The position numbers were made by a program, and so were the translations under genes. A stretch of DNA of 64,000 bases, from positions 310,001 to 374,000 of the forward strand of contig NZ_BBOM01000008.1 in assembly GCF_000974485.1 (NCBI RefSeq), given 5' to 3'. Each line of letters opens with the position of its first letter. Position 1 is the stretch's first letter. Of this stretch, positions 1-8,104 are shown in pieces. Below the pieces are notes generated by a model. That model did no database searches, was not told where the DNA came from, and saw nothing but the letters and a program-made list of their open reading frames with translations. The stretch is from Streptomyces sp. NBRC 109706 (GTDB lineage Bacteria; Actinomycetota; Actinomycetes; Streptomycetales; Streptomycetaceae).

Positions 1-456
1 GTCCCGCTCGGAGCCATGGCCGACCATCGCGGTCGGGAACCCGAGCTCCCGCAGCGTCCCGATCCGGGGGTCCTCCTCGCGCACCGCCATCAGCACGGCG
101 CCGTCGGCGAGCCCGCTGCGGGCGATCCGCTGCAACCCCTGGACGCCGTCCGGGTCGGTCATCATCAGCACGTCGTAGCCATGGCCACGGGCCACATCGC
201 TGATGTCCACGGCGAACCGTCCGTCCACCGCCCGGTACTTGCCCGGCTCCCTCGGCACCGCCAGCACCAGCACCTCGCTGCGGGACCGCCGCAGCGTCCG
301 CGCCGAGGCGCGGGGGTGGTACCCCAGCTCGGCGATCGCGGCGCGGACCGCGTCGGCGGTCTCGTCCGAGATCTTGCGCGAGCCGCTGAGCACATAGGAC
401 ACCGTGCTGGGCGCGACACCCGCGTGCCGCGCCACGTCCTTGATGGTGACCACCAC
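1..456 (-). CDS. LacI-family transcriptional regulator (3' part outside window)
   Basis: This is the N-terminal part of a LacI/GalR repressor; its C-terminus lies beyond the left edge. The first ~22 residues (VTIKDVARHAGVAPSTVSYV) form the classic LacI helix-turn-helix, followed by the hinge-helix region (ISDETADAVRAAIAELGYHP) and the start of the sugar-binding domain. Two adjacent GTG codons (454-456 and 451-453) can start it; a GGGAGG ribosome site sits just upstream (461-466). A perfect 16-bp palindrome at 488-503 is the likely autoregulatory operator. It lies 232 bp downstream of the same-strand MFS gene, so the two may act on one substrate, but that is inference. The ligand cannot be predicted from the visible part. 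Confidence 0.9.
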   Translation of the reverse strand, partial: MVVTIKDVARHAGVAPSTVSYVLSGSRKISDETADAVRAAIAELGYHPRASARTLRRSRSEVLVLAVPREPGKYRAVDGRFAVDISDVARGHGYDVLMMTDPDGVQGLQRIARSGLADGAVLMAVREEDPRIGTLRELGFPTAMVGHGSERD

Positions 457-487
457 GTGCCCTCCCTCGGGACCGTCTGTCGAACGC

Positions 488-503
488 GTCGAATCGATTC
501 GAC
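488..503. promoter_or_regulatory. LacI-type operator palindrome
   Basis: GTCGAATCGATTCGAC is a perfect 16-bp palindrome centred on CG, the architecture bound by LacI-family dimers. It lies 32 bp upstream of the LacI-family start at 456, where it could autoregulate that gene. No second copy was noticed in the window. Confidence 0.6.
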
Positions 504-688
504 TGGCAAACCTGACGGGGATCCTAGGCACCCGAACGCCCACCGGGCAAGAGACGGCCACCGACAGACGGCGAGGATCCTGCGGAGCGGCACCGAACGT
601 GCGGCGCGGCCCGGGCGGACGAATACCGATGGCGCGAAGCCGGCGCTCGCCCGAACCGGCAAGGGGGTGGCGGCAGTTGCCCGACGCG

Positions 689-1993
689 TTACTGGTCGTC
701 CGAGGCGCGTGGGCTGCCGTCGGTCGCGTCCGTGTGGCCGCCCGAGCCGTCGTCGCCGCCCGCGCGGGGCCCGCGGTGTTCGGTGACGGGGGTGGAGCGG
801 GCGCGGGAGGTGGGGCGGACCGCGTGGGCGACGGATCCGGCGACCAGGACCATCAGCAGCACCGCGATCATCGCGTTGCGCAGCCCGAACTCCTCGCCGA
901 GGAAGCCCAACGCGGGCGGTCCCACCAGGAACGCGAAGTAGCCCGTGGTGGCCACGGCGCTGACGCGGGCCGCCGCGCCCGCCGGATCGTCGCCGGCCGC
1001 CGAGATCGCCACCGGGAAGCCCAGGGAGGCGCCGAGTCCCCAGAAGAGCACGGCGATCGCGGCCAGCGCGGGGGCCGGCGCGAAGACCACGCCGAGGATG
1101 CCGGCCACGGCGAATCCGGCGCTCACCCGCATCACCGGGACCCGCCCGAAGCGGGTGAGGAAGAACTGGCCGCTGAACCGGCCCACCGTCATCGACGCGG
1201 CGAAGACGGTGAACACCACGGAGCCCGCGACCTCGTCTAGGTCGTAGCCGTCGACCATGATCAGCGGCAGCCAGTCGTTGGCCGAGCCCTCGGCCAGCGC
1301 CATACCCAGCACGATCAGGCCCAGCAGGATCACCCGGTGCTCGCGCCAGACGGCCATCCGGGTCCGGAGGCCGCCGGCCCGCGAGCCGTCGGAGCCGGGC
1401 TCGTCCCGGCCGGTGTCGACGGGCATCCGTTCCCTGGCCCACAGCACGCCGGCGGCCACCAGCAGCATGACCAGCAGCAGATGCCACATCACCGGGAAGT
1501 CGATCGCGGTCAGGCCGATGCCGACGGCGGCACCCAGGACCGTTCCGCCGCTGAAGCAGCCGTGCAGGGCCGGCATCACCGGCCGTTCCATGACCCGTTC
1601 GACGGCGGCGCCCTCGACGTTGACGGCTATCTCCTGGAGGCCGGTGCCGCAGCCGAAGAAGGCGAGGCCGAGGAAGACCACCGGGCCGGTGCCCATTCCG
1701 ACGCCGACGGCCAGCACGGTGAGGCCGAGCGCGATCGACGAACCGCCCAGCGTCGCCACCCAGCGGCCGCCGTTCCTGGCCACCAGGGCGCCGGACGAGA
1801 GGACGCCCAGCATCGAGCCGATGGAGAGGCCGAAGAGGATCAACCCCATCCCGGCCGTGGAGGTGTCCACGGCGTCCCTGATGGCGGGGGTCCGGGTCAC
1901 CCAGGAGGCCAGCGCGAAACCGGGGGTCAGGAAGAGGGCGAACAGCGCGGCGCGCCAGCGCCGGACTCGGGGGTCGACTGCCGCTTGTGGCAT
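689..1993 (-). CDS. MFS transporter (YbjJ/fucose-permease-like)
   Basis: A 434-residue major facilitator superfamily protein with about 12 hydrophobic segments. The first contains RAALFALFLTPGFALASWVTR, which together with the early ...GLILFGLSIGSMLG... stretch resembles the YbjJ/fucose-permease-like branch. The start is taken at the ATG at 1991-1993 (MPQAAVDPRVRRWR); longer upstream reading is atypical in composition. The C-terminal ~40 residues are hydrophilic (Arg/Ser/Thr/Gly-rich) and probably cytosolic. It is followed on the same strand by the LacI-family gene, so a sugar or small-metabolite substrate under that regulator is plausible but unproven. The upstream region (1994-2249) is a divergent promoter region shared with the nucleotidyltransferase gene. 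Confidence 0.85.
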   Translation of the reverse strand: MPQAAVDPRVRRWRAALFALFLTPGFALASWVTRTPAIRDAVDTSTAGMGLILFGLSIGSMLGVLSSGALVARNGGRWVATLGGSSIALGLTVLAVGVGMGTGPVVFLGLAFFGCGTGLQEIAVNVEGAAVERVMERPVMPALHGCFSGGTVLGAAVGIGLTAIDFPVMWHLLLVMLLVAAGVLWARERMPVDTGRDEPGSDGSRAGGLRTRMAVWREHRVILLGLIVLGMALAEGSANDWLPLIMVDGYDLDEVAGSVVFTVFAASMTVGRFSGQFFLTRFGRVPVMRVSAGFAVAGILGVVFAPAPALAAIAVLFWGLGASLGFPVAISAAGDDPAGAAARVSAVATTGYFAFLVGPPALGFLGEEFGLRNAMIAVLLMVLVAGSVAHAVRPTSRARSTPVTEHRGPRAGGDDGSGGHTDATDGSPRASDDQ

Positions 1994-2249
1994 GGGAGTT
2001 GGCTGTCTTTCTGGTCTGCGGTGCCGGCGGCGTGCGGATGCCCTGGGCGCGACGGTGACGACTGGCGTTGAACTCTGGGGGTCGTTGGGTGGCTCTGACG
2101 GGCTCTGGTGGGCAAGGTCAAAGAATGTGTGATTGAGCGATAAAGGAACGGTCGCATGGGACGATATGCGACGGCAATGGGGTATCGCCTGTCGGACGAG
2201 CGCCCAGGTCAGCGGGGCCGGCGTCGGCCCCCGGAAACGGGAGCGGTTG

Positions 2250-3245
2250 ATGTCTGCGTCGGTGTCGTTGGCCACGTCGGTGTCCCCACGGTGGCGGGCC
2301 CTGCTGGACGAGCGGGCGGCCGAGGCGGTATCCCTGCTGTGCGCGATACCCGGGGTGCGCGGGGTGATCGTCGGCGGCAGTCTGGGGCGGGACGAGCCCT
2401 GGCCGCTCTCGGATATCGATGTGCTGCCGGTCTACGAGCGGCCGTCGGAGACCGCGGCGGCAGCCGTCGCCGAGTGCCAGTCCGCGCTGGTGGACTGGTG
2501 GGCCGCCTCCGGGCGGGCGCAGACACTGGACCTCGGCTGGCTCGCCTTCACCGCCGAGGAGTTGCGCGCCGCGCTGGCCGGCGGCCCCGCGCTGGTCGCC
2601 GAGCGCGTGGCCGCCGACACCCGCTGGTTGCACGGCCTGGACAAGGCGTACGGCGGCCGTTCCGGGCTGGCCGACGACGGGCTGATCGGGGAGTTCACCG
2701 CCTTCGCCACCGCGGTCAGATTCGATCCGGTGGTGGTCGCCGCCCGCCGCGAGCACTGGCGCGGAGAGGCCCGCCGGCTGGCCGCCGAGGCGCGGTCCGC
2801 CGCCGAGGATCCGGCGGGCGCCACGGCGCTGCTGCGCGAGACGGCGCGGGCGCTGCGGCTGGTCCGGGTGGAGAGCTGGGGCGAGCGCCTGGGCTCGATG
2901 GGCCGGGAGTGGACCCGGTTCGAGGCCATGGCCGAGCGCCATGGGCAGCGCCAACAGGCCGAGCGGCTGGCCCGGTTGGCCGGCGCCGATCCGGCCGACG
3001 CGGTCCGGCGCGGCCAACTGGCGCCGCTCTGGCTGCGGGAACGGATCGATCTCGCGCTGGCCGCGCGCCGTGCGGTGGGCGAGCCGATCGACGAGGCCCG
3101 CAACGCCAGGGACCAACTGGCGGCCTTCGCCGTCCATGTGACGCGCCATCGCCCCGATCTGCACGGCGCCTGGACGGGCAGCCCCGATCCGGCCCTGTCC
3201 GAACACCTGGACGAGATCGAGGAGTTGGTCACCGAACTGGCCTGA
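2250..3245 (+). CDS. Nucleotidyltransferase-fold protein
   Basis: A 331-residue protein with the minimal nucleotidyltransferase signature: GGSLGR at residues 42-47 followed by the metal-binding pair D55/D57 in SDIDV. The rest is alpha-helical and Arg/Ala-rich, with no recognised second domain. This arrangement resembles aminoglycoside/lincosamide nucleotidyltransferases and MNT-type enzymes, but a substrate cannot be assigned. ATG 2250 was chosen because the first recognisable fold elements follow it and a purine-rich GGGAGCGG precedes it; an earlier in-frame ATG at 2133 would add 39 residues of poor quality. It ends in a GC hairpin (3248-3276). The neighbouring kinase-fold gene could be a resistance-type companion, but this is only suggested by proximity. 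Confidence 0.8.
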   Translation: MSASVSLATSVSPRWRALLDERAAEAVSLLCAIPGVRGVIVGGSLGRDEPWPLSDIDVLPVYERPSETAAAAVAECQSALVDWWAASGRAQTLDLGWLAFTAEELRAALAGGPALVAERVAADTRWLHGLDKAYGGRSGLADDGLIGEFTAFATAVRFDPVVVAARREHWRGEARRLAAEARSAAEDPAGATALLRETARALRLVRVESWGERLGSMGREWTRFEAMAERHGQRQQAERLARLAGADPADAVRRGQLAPLWLRERIDLALAARRAVGEPIDEARNARDQLAAFAVHVTRHRPDLHGAWTGSPDPALSEHLDEIEELVTELA

Positions 3246-3247
3246 GG

Positions 3248-3276
3248 CCCCGGGCACGGTTCCGTGTCGCCCGGGG
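3248..3276 (+). terminator. GC-rich hairpin terminator
   Basis: CCCCGGGCACGG (3248-3259) pairs with CCGTG (3262-3266) and GCCCGGGG (3269-3276) in a nearly uninterrupted stem just after the stop codon of the nucleotidyltransferase-like gene. There is no T-tract, as is common in Streptomyces. Confidence 0.6.
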
Positions 3277-3420
3277 TTGGGTCGCCCGGGTTCGCTTGGC
3301 GCTGTGCTCGCTTGGCGCCGGGTACGGCTCCGCGCGGCGCCGGGCTCGGGCGGCCCATGGTTTGTGCGGCGCTGGGTTGTTCCGCACGGCGCCCGGCCCG
3401 CGCAGCACTACGCTTGCGCG

Positions 3421-4383
3421 GTGAACGCCAACGACATGCCGTCCGCCGAGGTGTCGGTCTCCGTGGAGCTGGTGCGTCGGCTGCTGGCCGACCAGCATCC
3501 CGATCTGGCCGAACTCGACATCGAGGTGTTGGCCAACGGTTGGGACAACCTGGTCTGCCGGCTGGGCCGCGATCATCTGGTGCGCCTGCCCAGGCGGGCC
3601 GCGTCCGCCGGTCTTGTGGTGCACGAACAGCGCTGGCTGCCCGGGCTCGCCCAACGGCTGCCGCTGCCCGTTCCGGCGCCGGTGCGCATCGGGCGGCCGG
3701 GGCACGGATATCCCTGGGCCTGGAGCGTGTTGCCGTTCCTGCCGGGCGAGATCGCGGCCCGGACGCCGCCGGCCGATCCGGGCGCGGCCGGGCGCGTCCT
3801 CGGCGGGTTCCTGGCGGCCCTGCACCTGCCGGCGCCGGGCGACGCGCCCGCCAACCCCTCGCGCGGGATCCCGCTCGCCGGCCGGACCGCCCGGGTGCTG
3901 GCCCAACTGCCGCAGGTGGCCGACCCCGTCGAACGGGCCACCGCGTTGCGGGTGTGGCAGAGCGTCACCGCCGTGCCCGCCTGGGACGGACCTCCGGTGT
4001 GGCTGCACGGGGATCTTCATCCGGCGAACATCCTGGTCGATCACGGCGCGGTGGCCGCCGTGATCGACTTCGGCGATATCACCGCCGGGGACCCGGCCAC
4101 CGATCTGGCGGTGGCCTGGATGCTGCTGCCCGCACCGGGACGCGCGGTGTTCCGGCGCGCCTACGGCCGCGCCGACGACAACACCTGGGCACGGGCACGC
4201 GGTTGGGCGCTGGCGCTGGCGCTGGTCTTTCTGGCCCACTCCGCCGACAACCCACTGATGGCCGGAATCGGCCGCCGCACCCTGAACGCGGCGCTGGACC
4301 AGGACCTGCGGCCCCCAGCTTTCGACAACTTTCGATCAAGGCTTCGCACAGAGCGGGAGGTGCCGGGTGATGAGCACCGGTGA
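3421..4383 (+). CDS. Aminoglycoside phosphotransferase (APH)-family kinase
   Basis: A 320-residue APH/choline-kinase fold protein. The catalytic loop HGDLHPAN (residues 196-203) and the metal-binding DFGD (216-219) are intact, and an N-lobe ATP-binding region with ANGWDN near residue 38 is present, so it should be an active small-molecule kinase. The substrate is unknown; many chromosomal members phosphorylate sugars, macrolides or aminoglycosides. GTG 3421 is preferred: TACGCT lies six bases upstream with no ribosome site, so the message is probably leaderless; ATG 3436 is an alternative. Its 3' end overlaps the VOC gene by 14-17 bases, indicating co-translation. Confidence 0.85.
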   Translation: MNANDMPSAEVSVSVELVRRLLADQHPDLAELDIEVLANGWDNLVCRLGRDHLVRLPRRAASAGLVVHEQRWLPGLAQRLPLPVPAPVRIGRPGHGYPWAWSVLPFLPGEIAARTPPADPGAAGRVLGGFLAALHLPAPGDAPANPSRGIPLAGRTARVLAQLPQVADPVERATALRVWQSVTAVPAWDGPPVWLHGDLHPANILVDHGAVAAVIDFGDITAGDPATDLAVAWMLLPAPGRAVFRRAYGRADDNTWARARGWALALALVFLAHSADNPLMAGIGRRTLNAALDQDLRPPAFDNFRSRLRTEREVPGDEHR

Positions 4384-4768
4384 TCGGTCCGGGGGCGACA
4401 TGGCGGCGACGATGAGACTGCGCGCGATCACCCTCGACTGCGCCGATCCGCTGGCGCTGGCCGCGTTCTACCAGCGGGCCACCGGCCTCGAACCGCATCC
4501 GCGATCCGGTGCCGACTTCGCCGGTCTGCTCGGTGCGGACGGACTCCTCATCGGCTTCCAACGGGTCGACGACTACCGCCCGCCCCGCTGGTCCGGGCAG
4601 GCCGTTCCCCAGCAGTGCCACCTCGACTTCGCCGTCGACGATCTCGACGAAGCCGAGAGCCGGCTGCTCCGGCTGGGGGCGAGCAGGCCCGATCACCAGC
4701 CCGACGAGGGGCGTTGGCGCGTTCTCAACGATCCGACCGGGCATCCGTTCTGCCCGGTCGGGGAGTGA
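4370..4768 (+). CDS. VOC-family (glyoxalase/bleomycin-resistance fold) protein
   Basis: A 132-residue vicinal-oxygen-chelate protein with two beta-alpha-beta-beta-beta halves: RLRAITLDCADPLALAAFY near the N-terminus and CHLDFAVDDLDEAESRLL in the second half, ending in NDPTGHPFC. Such proteins include glyoxalases, dioxygenases and drug-binding resistance proteins; this one belongs to the common glyoxalase-like set without an assignable substrate. GGGAGG lies ~10 bases before ATG 4370 (GTG 4367 is also possible). The start lies inside the end of the APH-family gene, so the two are translationally coupled. Confidence 0.85.
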   Translation: MSTGDRSGGDMAATMRLRAITLDCADPLALAAFYQRATGLEPHPRSGADFAGLLGADGLLIGFQRVDDYRPPRWSGQAVPQQCHLDFAVDDLDEAESRLLRLGASRPDHQPDEGRWRVLNDPTGHPFCPVGE

Positions 4769-4804
4769 CGGACGCCTTCGGTCGGCAGGGGTGGGCGGCG
4801 GGGC

Positions 4805-5545
4805 TCAGGGCGTGCCGGTGAGCGTCGTCGGGTCGAGTCGGCCGCCGAGGGCCGGGGCCAGCCAGTGCACCGACGCGGTTCTGAACGTCTCCGGCGGCAG
4901 CGCCCCCGCGCCCTCGGGGATCGCGCCGAGCAGCGGGGCGTCCGCGACGTTCGGCAGGTCGGCGAGGTTGCAGCGGGCCGCGAGGTCAGGGGTGGCCGGC
5001 CAGCGGCCGATCACCAGGCCGGCGAGCGGCAGCGCGCGGGCGCGCAACGCCTCGGCGGTCAGCGCCGTCAGGTTGAGGGTGCCGAGGCCGGCCTCCACGA
5101 CCACCAGTACCGGGGCCGCCAGCAGAACGGCCGCGTCGGCCAGGGTGCCGCCCAGCGCGTCGAAGCGCACCAGCAGCCCGCCGGCGCCCTCGATCAGCAC
5201 CAGATCGTGCTGGTCCGCCAACTCCTCGGCGGCCTTGGCGACTTCGGCCGGTGTGACGGGTGGCAGGCCGGCCCGGGCGGCGGCGGTGGCCGGCGCCAAC
5301 GGGTCCGGGTAGCGGGCCAGTTCGCTGATGGTGAGCCGCCCGGCGAGCCGCGCGGCCTCGGCCGCGTCGCCGGGGGCCCCGGCCGGGAGCCCGGTCTGCG
5401 CCGGCTTGAGCACCGCGACCCGCTGTGCGTCCGCCAGCGCCCGCGCCGCCACCGCTGCGGTGACCACCGTCTTGCCCACCTCGGTGCCCGTTCCGGTGAT
5501 CACCAACACCCGGCCCCGGCCCGGTCGTTCGCCACCCACGCCCAC
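4805..5545 (-). CDS. bioD: Dethiobiotin synthetase
   Basis: A 246-residue ATP-dependent dethiobiotin synthetase that closes the ureido ring of 7,8-diaminopelargonate with CO2. The P-loop GTGTEVGKT sits at residues 18-26 (K25), the conserved KPAQTG at 48-53, and the EGAGGLL switch motif at 120-126. The length is normal for the family. It is the last gene of the minus-strand bioB-bioA-bioD operon; only three bases separate it from the bioA stop codon, so it is probably translated by coupling. Cytoplasmic. Confidence 0.95.
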   Translation of the reverse strand: MGVGGERPGRGRVLVITGTGTEVGKTVVTAAVAARALADAQRVAVLKPAQTGLPAGAPGDAAEAARLAGRLTISELARYPDPLAPATAAARAGLPPVTPAEVAKAAEELADQHDLVLIEGAGGLLVRFDALGGTLADAAVLLAAPVLVVVEAGLGTLNLTALTAEALRARALPLAGLVIGRWPATPDLAARCNLADLPNVADAPLLGAIPEGAGALPPETFRTASVHWLAPALGGRLDPTTLTGTP

Positions 5546-5548
5546 CGG

Positions 5549-6886
5549 TCAGCCCGCCCTGGCGGCGGCCAGCGCGCCGGCGCAGATCCGGGCCAGGTCC
5601 GCGTCGTCGGTGACATAGGGCGGCATGGTGTAGATCAGATCGCGGAACGGGCGCAGCCAGACGCCCTCGCGGACCGCGGCCTCGGTGGCGGCCGGCAGAT
5701 CGACCGGATGATCCAGCTGGATCACCCCGATCGCGCCCAGCACCCGCACGTCCCCGACCCCGGGCAGCGCCCGCGCCGGGGCGAGGCCGGCGCGCAGTCC
5801 GCGTTCGATCCGGGCCACCTCGGCGGCCCAGTCGCCCGTCAACAGGAGATCGATCGAGGCCAGCGCGACGGCGGCGGCGAGCGGGTTCCCCATGAACGTG
5901 GGGCCGTGGGCCAGCACCGGCACCTCGCCACGGGAGATCCCCTCGGCAATGCGCGGTGTGCACAGTGTCGCCGCCAACGTCAGGTAACCACCCGTCAATG
6001 CCTTGCCGAGGCAGAGCACATCGGGCACGATGCCTGCGTGTTCGGTGGCGAAGAGCCGCCCCGTGCGGCCGAAGCCGGTGGCGATCTCGTCCGCCACCAG
6101 CAGCACCCCGTGCTCGTCGCATGCCTCCCGCAGCACCCGCAGATAGGCGGGGGAGTGGAACGCCATCCCGCCGGCGCCCTGGACCACCGGCTCCACCACC
6201 ACGGCCGCCAACTCGTCGGCGTGGTCGGCTATCAGCGCCCGCAGCCCGGCCGCGTACGTGGGGTCGGGCGGGGCGTCGAAGCCGGGCGGCGGGGCATCGG
6301 CGAACAGCTGCTCGGGCAGCGTCCCGGCCCAGAGTTGGTGCATCCCGCCCTCGGGATCGCAGACCGACATGGCATGCCAGGTGTCGCCGTGGTAGCCGCC
6401 GCGCCAGGTGAGCAGCCGCCGTTTGGCGGGGCGGCCGACCGAACGCCAGTACTGCAGACACATCTTGAGCGCGACCTCGACGGCGACCGAGCCCGAGTCG
6501 GCCAGAAAGACATGCCGCAGATCGCCGGGGGCCAGCTCGGCCAGCCGGGTGGCCAGCGCCACCGCGGGGCGGTGGGTCAGCCCGCCGAACATCACATGGC
6601 TCATCCGACCCAGCTGATCCCGGGCCGCCGCGTCGAGCACCGGATGCCGGTAGCCGTGCACCGCCGACCACCAGGAGGCCATCCCGTCGACCAACTCACG
6701 CTGTCCGAAGGCCGGTTCGGCCAGCCGCAGCCGCACGCCCGAGGCGGACTCGACCAGCAGCGGCGCGGTCCGGCCCGGCATCGGCCCATAGGGGTGCCAG
6801 ACATGCTCCCGGTCCAGCGCGAGTACCCCGGCCGGCGAGAGCGTGGCCGTCCGGTCCGTCGACGGGGCCGTCAACCGGTCAGGCAT
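5549..6886 (-). CDS. bioA: Adenosylmethionine-8-amino-7-oxononanoate aminotransferase
   Basis: A 445-residue class III PLP aminotransferase that converts KAPA to DAPA using S-adenosylmethionine as amino donor. DREHVWHPYGPM near the N-terminus is typical of BioA; DEIATGFGRTG (266-276) and the PLP lysine K295 in LGKALTGGY are intact. The ATG at 6884-6886 overlaps the last 8 bases of bioB (stop at 6879), giving bioB-bioA translational coupling. It is the middle gene of the biotin operon. Confidence 0.96.
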   Translation of the reverse strand: MPDRLTAPSTDRTATLSPAGVLALDREHVWHPYGPMPGRTAPLLVESASGVRLRLAEPAFGQRELVDGMASWWSAVHGYRHPVLDAAARDQLGRMSHVMFGGLTHRPAVALATRLAELAPGDLRHVFLADSGSVAVEVALKMCLQYWRSVGRPAKRRLLTWRGGYHGDTWHAMSVCDPEGGMHQLWAGTLPEQLFADAPPPGFDAPPDPTYAAGLRALIADHADELAAVVVEPVVQGAGGMAFHSPAYLRVLREACDEHGVLLVADEIATGFGRTGRLFATEHAGIVPDVLCLGKALTGGYLTLAATLCTPRIAEGISRGEVPVLAHGPTFMGNPLAAAVALASIDLLLTGDWAAEVARIERGLRAGLAPARALPGVGDVRVLGAIGVIQLDHPVDLPAATEAAVREGVWLRPFRDLIYTMPPYVTDDADLARICAGALAAARAG

Positions 6887-7940
6887 TGGGCGGTAGTTCC
6901 GTGCCGGCGCCCCTGCGGCGCACCGTGACCAGACCGTCCCGGTGCTCGGGCAGGGTGTCCGTCTCGGCGCCCTCCACCTCGAAGCCCGCGTCCGTGATCA
7001 TCTCCAGGTCGGCCTGGCCGGCCTGCCCCTCGCTGGTCAGATAGTCGCCCAGGAAGATGGAGTTGACCAGATGCAGGGCCAGCGGCTGCAACGAGCGCAG
7101 CTGTACCTCCCGGCCGCCGGCGAGCCGCACCTCCACGTCCGGGCAGACGAACCGCACCATGGCCAGGATCCGCAGCGCCCGACGCGGGGTGAGATGCCAG
7201 GTCCCGGCGAGCGGGGTGCCGTCGAACGGGATCAGGAAGTTGACCGGCACCGAGTCGGGATCGAGATCGCGCAGCGCGAACACCACGTCGACCAGATCCT
7301 CGTCGGTCTCGCCCATGCCCGCGATCAGCCCCGAGCAGGCCGAAAGGCCGGCAGACTGTGCCTCCTTGACCGTCGCCACCCGGTCGCTGAACTCATGGGT
7401 GGTGCAGATATCCCCGTAGGTGGCCTCCGAGGTGTTGAGGTTGTGGTTGTAGGCGTCCGCGCCCGCCTTCCGCAGCCGTTCGGCCTGCCCCGTGGAGAGC
7501 AGTCCCAGGCAGGCGCAGACCTCCACCTCCGGATGCTGCTCCCTGACCGCCTCGATGGTGCGGGAGACCCGTTCCACGTCCCGGTCGGTCGGCCCCCGGC
7601 CGCTGGCCACCAGGCAGACCCGCTTGGCGCCGCCGGCCACCCCGGCGGCGGCGGCCTCGGCGGCCTCCGCCGGCTTCAGCCAGGTGTACTTGAGCACATC
7701 GGCCTCTGAGCCCAGCCGCTGGGAGCAGTAGAAACAGTCCTCCGGGCAGCGGCCCGACTTGAGGTTCACCAGATAGTTGAGCTTCACCCGCCGCCCGAAC
7801 CAGTGGCGGCGCACCCGGCCGGCCGCCGCCACCACGTCCAACAGCTCCTCGTCGGACGTCGCCAGCACGGCCAACGCCTCGTCGCGGGTGGGCCGCTCGC
7901 GGCGCAGCCCCTTCTCCACCAGCCCGTCCAACAGGTCCAT
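6879..7940 (-). CDS. bioB: Biotin synthase (radical SAM)
   Basis: A 353-residue radical-SAM enzyme that inserts sulfur into dethiobiotin. The [4Fe-4S] motif CPEDCFYC is at C65, C69 and C72; NYLVNLKSGR before it and the YNHNLNTSEATY region are characteristic of BioB. ATG 7938-7940 is used; a further in-frame upstream extension to 8069 has poor composition and would run into the bioF promoter. It heads the minus-strand operon bioB-bioA-bioD and is transcribed divergently from bioF. Confidence 0.96.
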   Translation of the reverse strand: MDLLDGLVEKGLRRERPTRDEALAVLATSDEELLDVVAAAGRVRRHWFGRRVKLNYLVNLKSGRCPEDCFYCSQRLGSEADVLKYTWLKPAEAAEAAAAGVAGGAKRVCLVASGRGPTDRDVERVSRTIEAVREQHPEVEVCACLGLLSTGQAERLRKAGADAYNHNLNTSEATYGDICTTHEFSDRVATVKEAQSAGLSACSGLIAGMGETDEDLVDVVFALRDLDPDSVPVNFLIPFDGTPLAGTWHLTPRRALRILAMVRFVCPDVEVRLAGGREVQLRSLQPLALHLVNSIFLGDYLTSEGQAGQADLEMITDAGFEVEGAETDTLPEHRDGLVTVRRRGAGTELPPNA

Positions 7941-8104
7941 GACGCCGATCCTGACGCACCGGGGGGTGGCGGGGCCACGGAGGAACCCCACAAGACCGTT
8001 GACCGTCCTGTGTCCATCACCACATGTTCCCCGGCCGCGAAGGGCACTAGTTTTATTGGCAGTCGACAACAGACAGCCAACAGCAAGGCGAGGGACGGCG
8101 CGCC
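7941..8104. promoter_or_regulatory. Divergent bioB / bioF promoter region
   Basis: The 164-bp gap between the divergent bioB and bioF starts contains the only A/T-rich stretch of the locus (around 8050-8075, TTTTATTGG...AACAGACAG). It must hold both promoters and probably a shared biotin-responsive operator. I could not recognise a BirA-type or BioQ-type palindrome with confidence. Confidence 0.55.
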
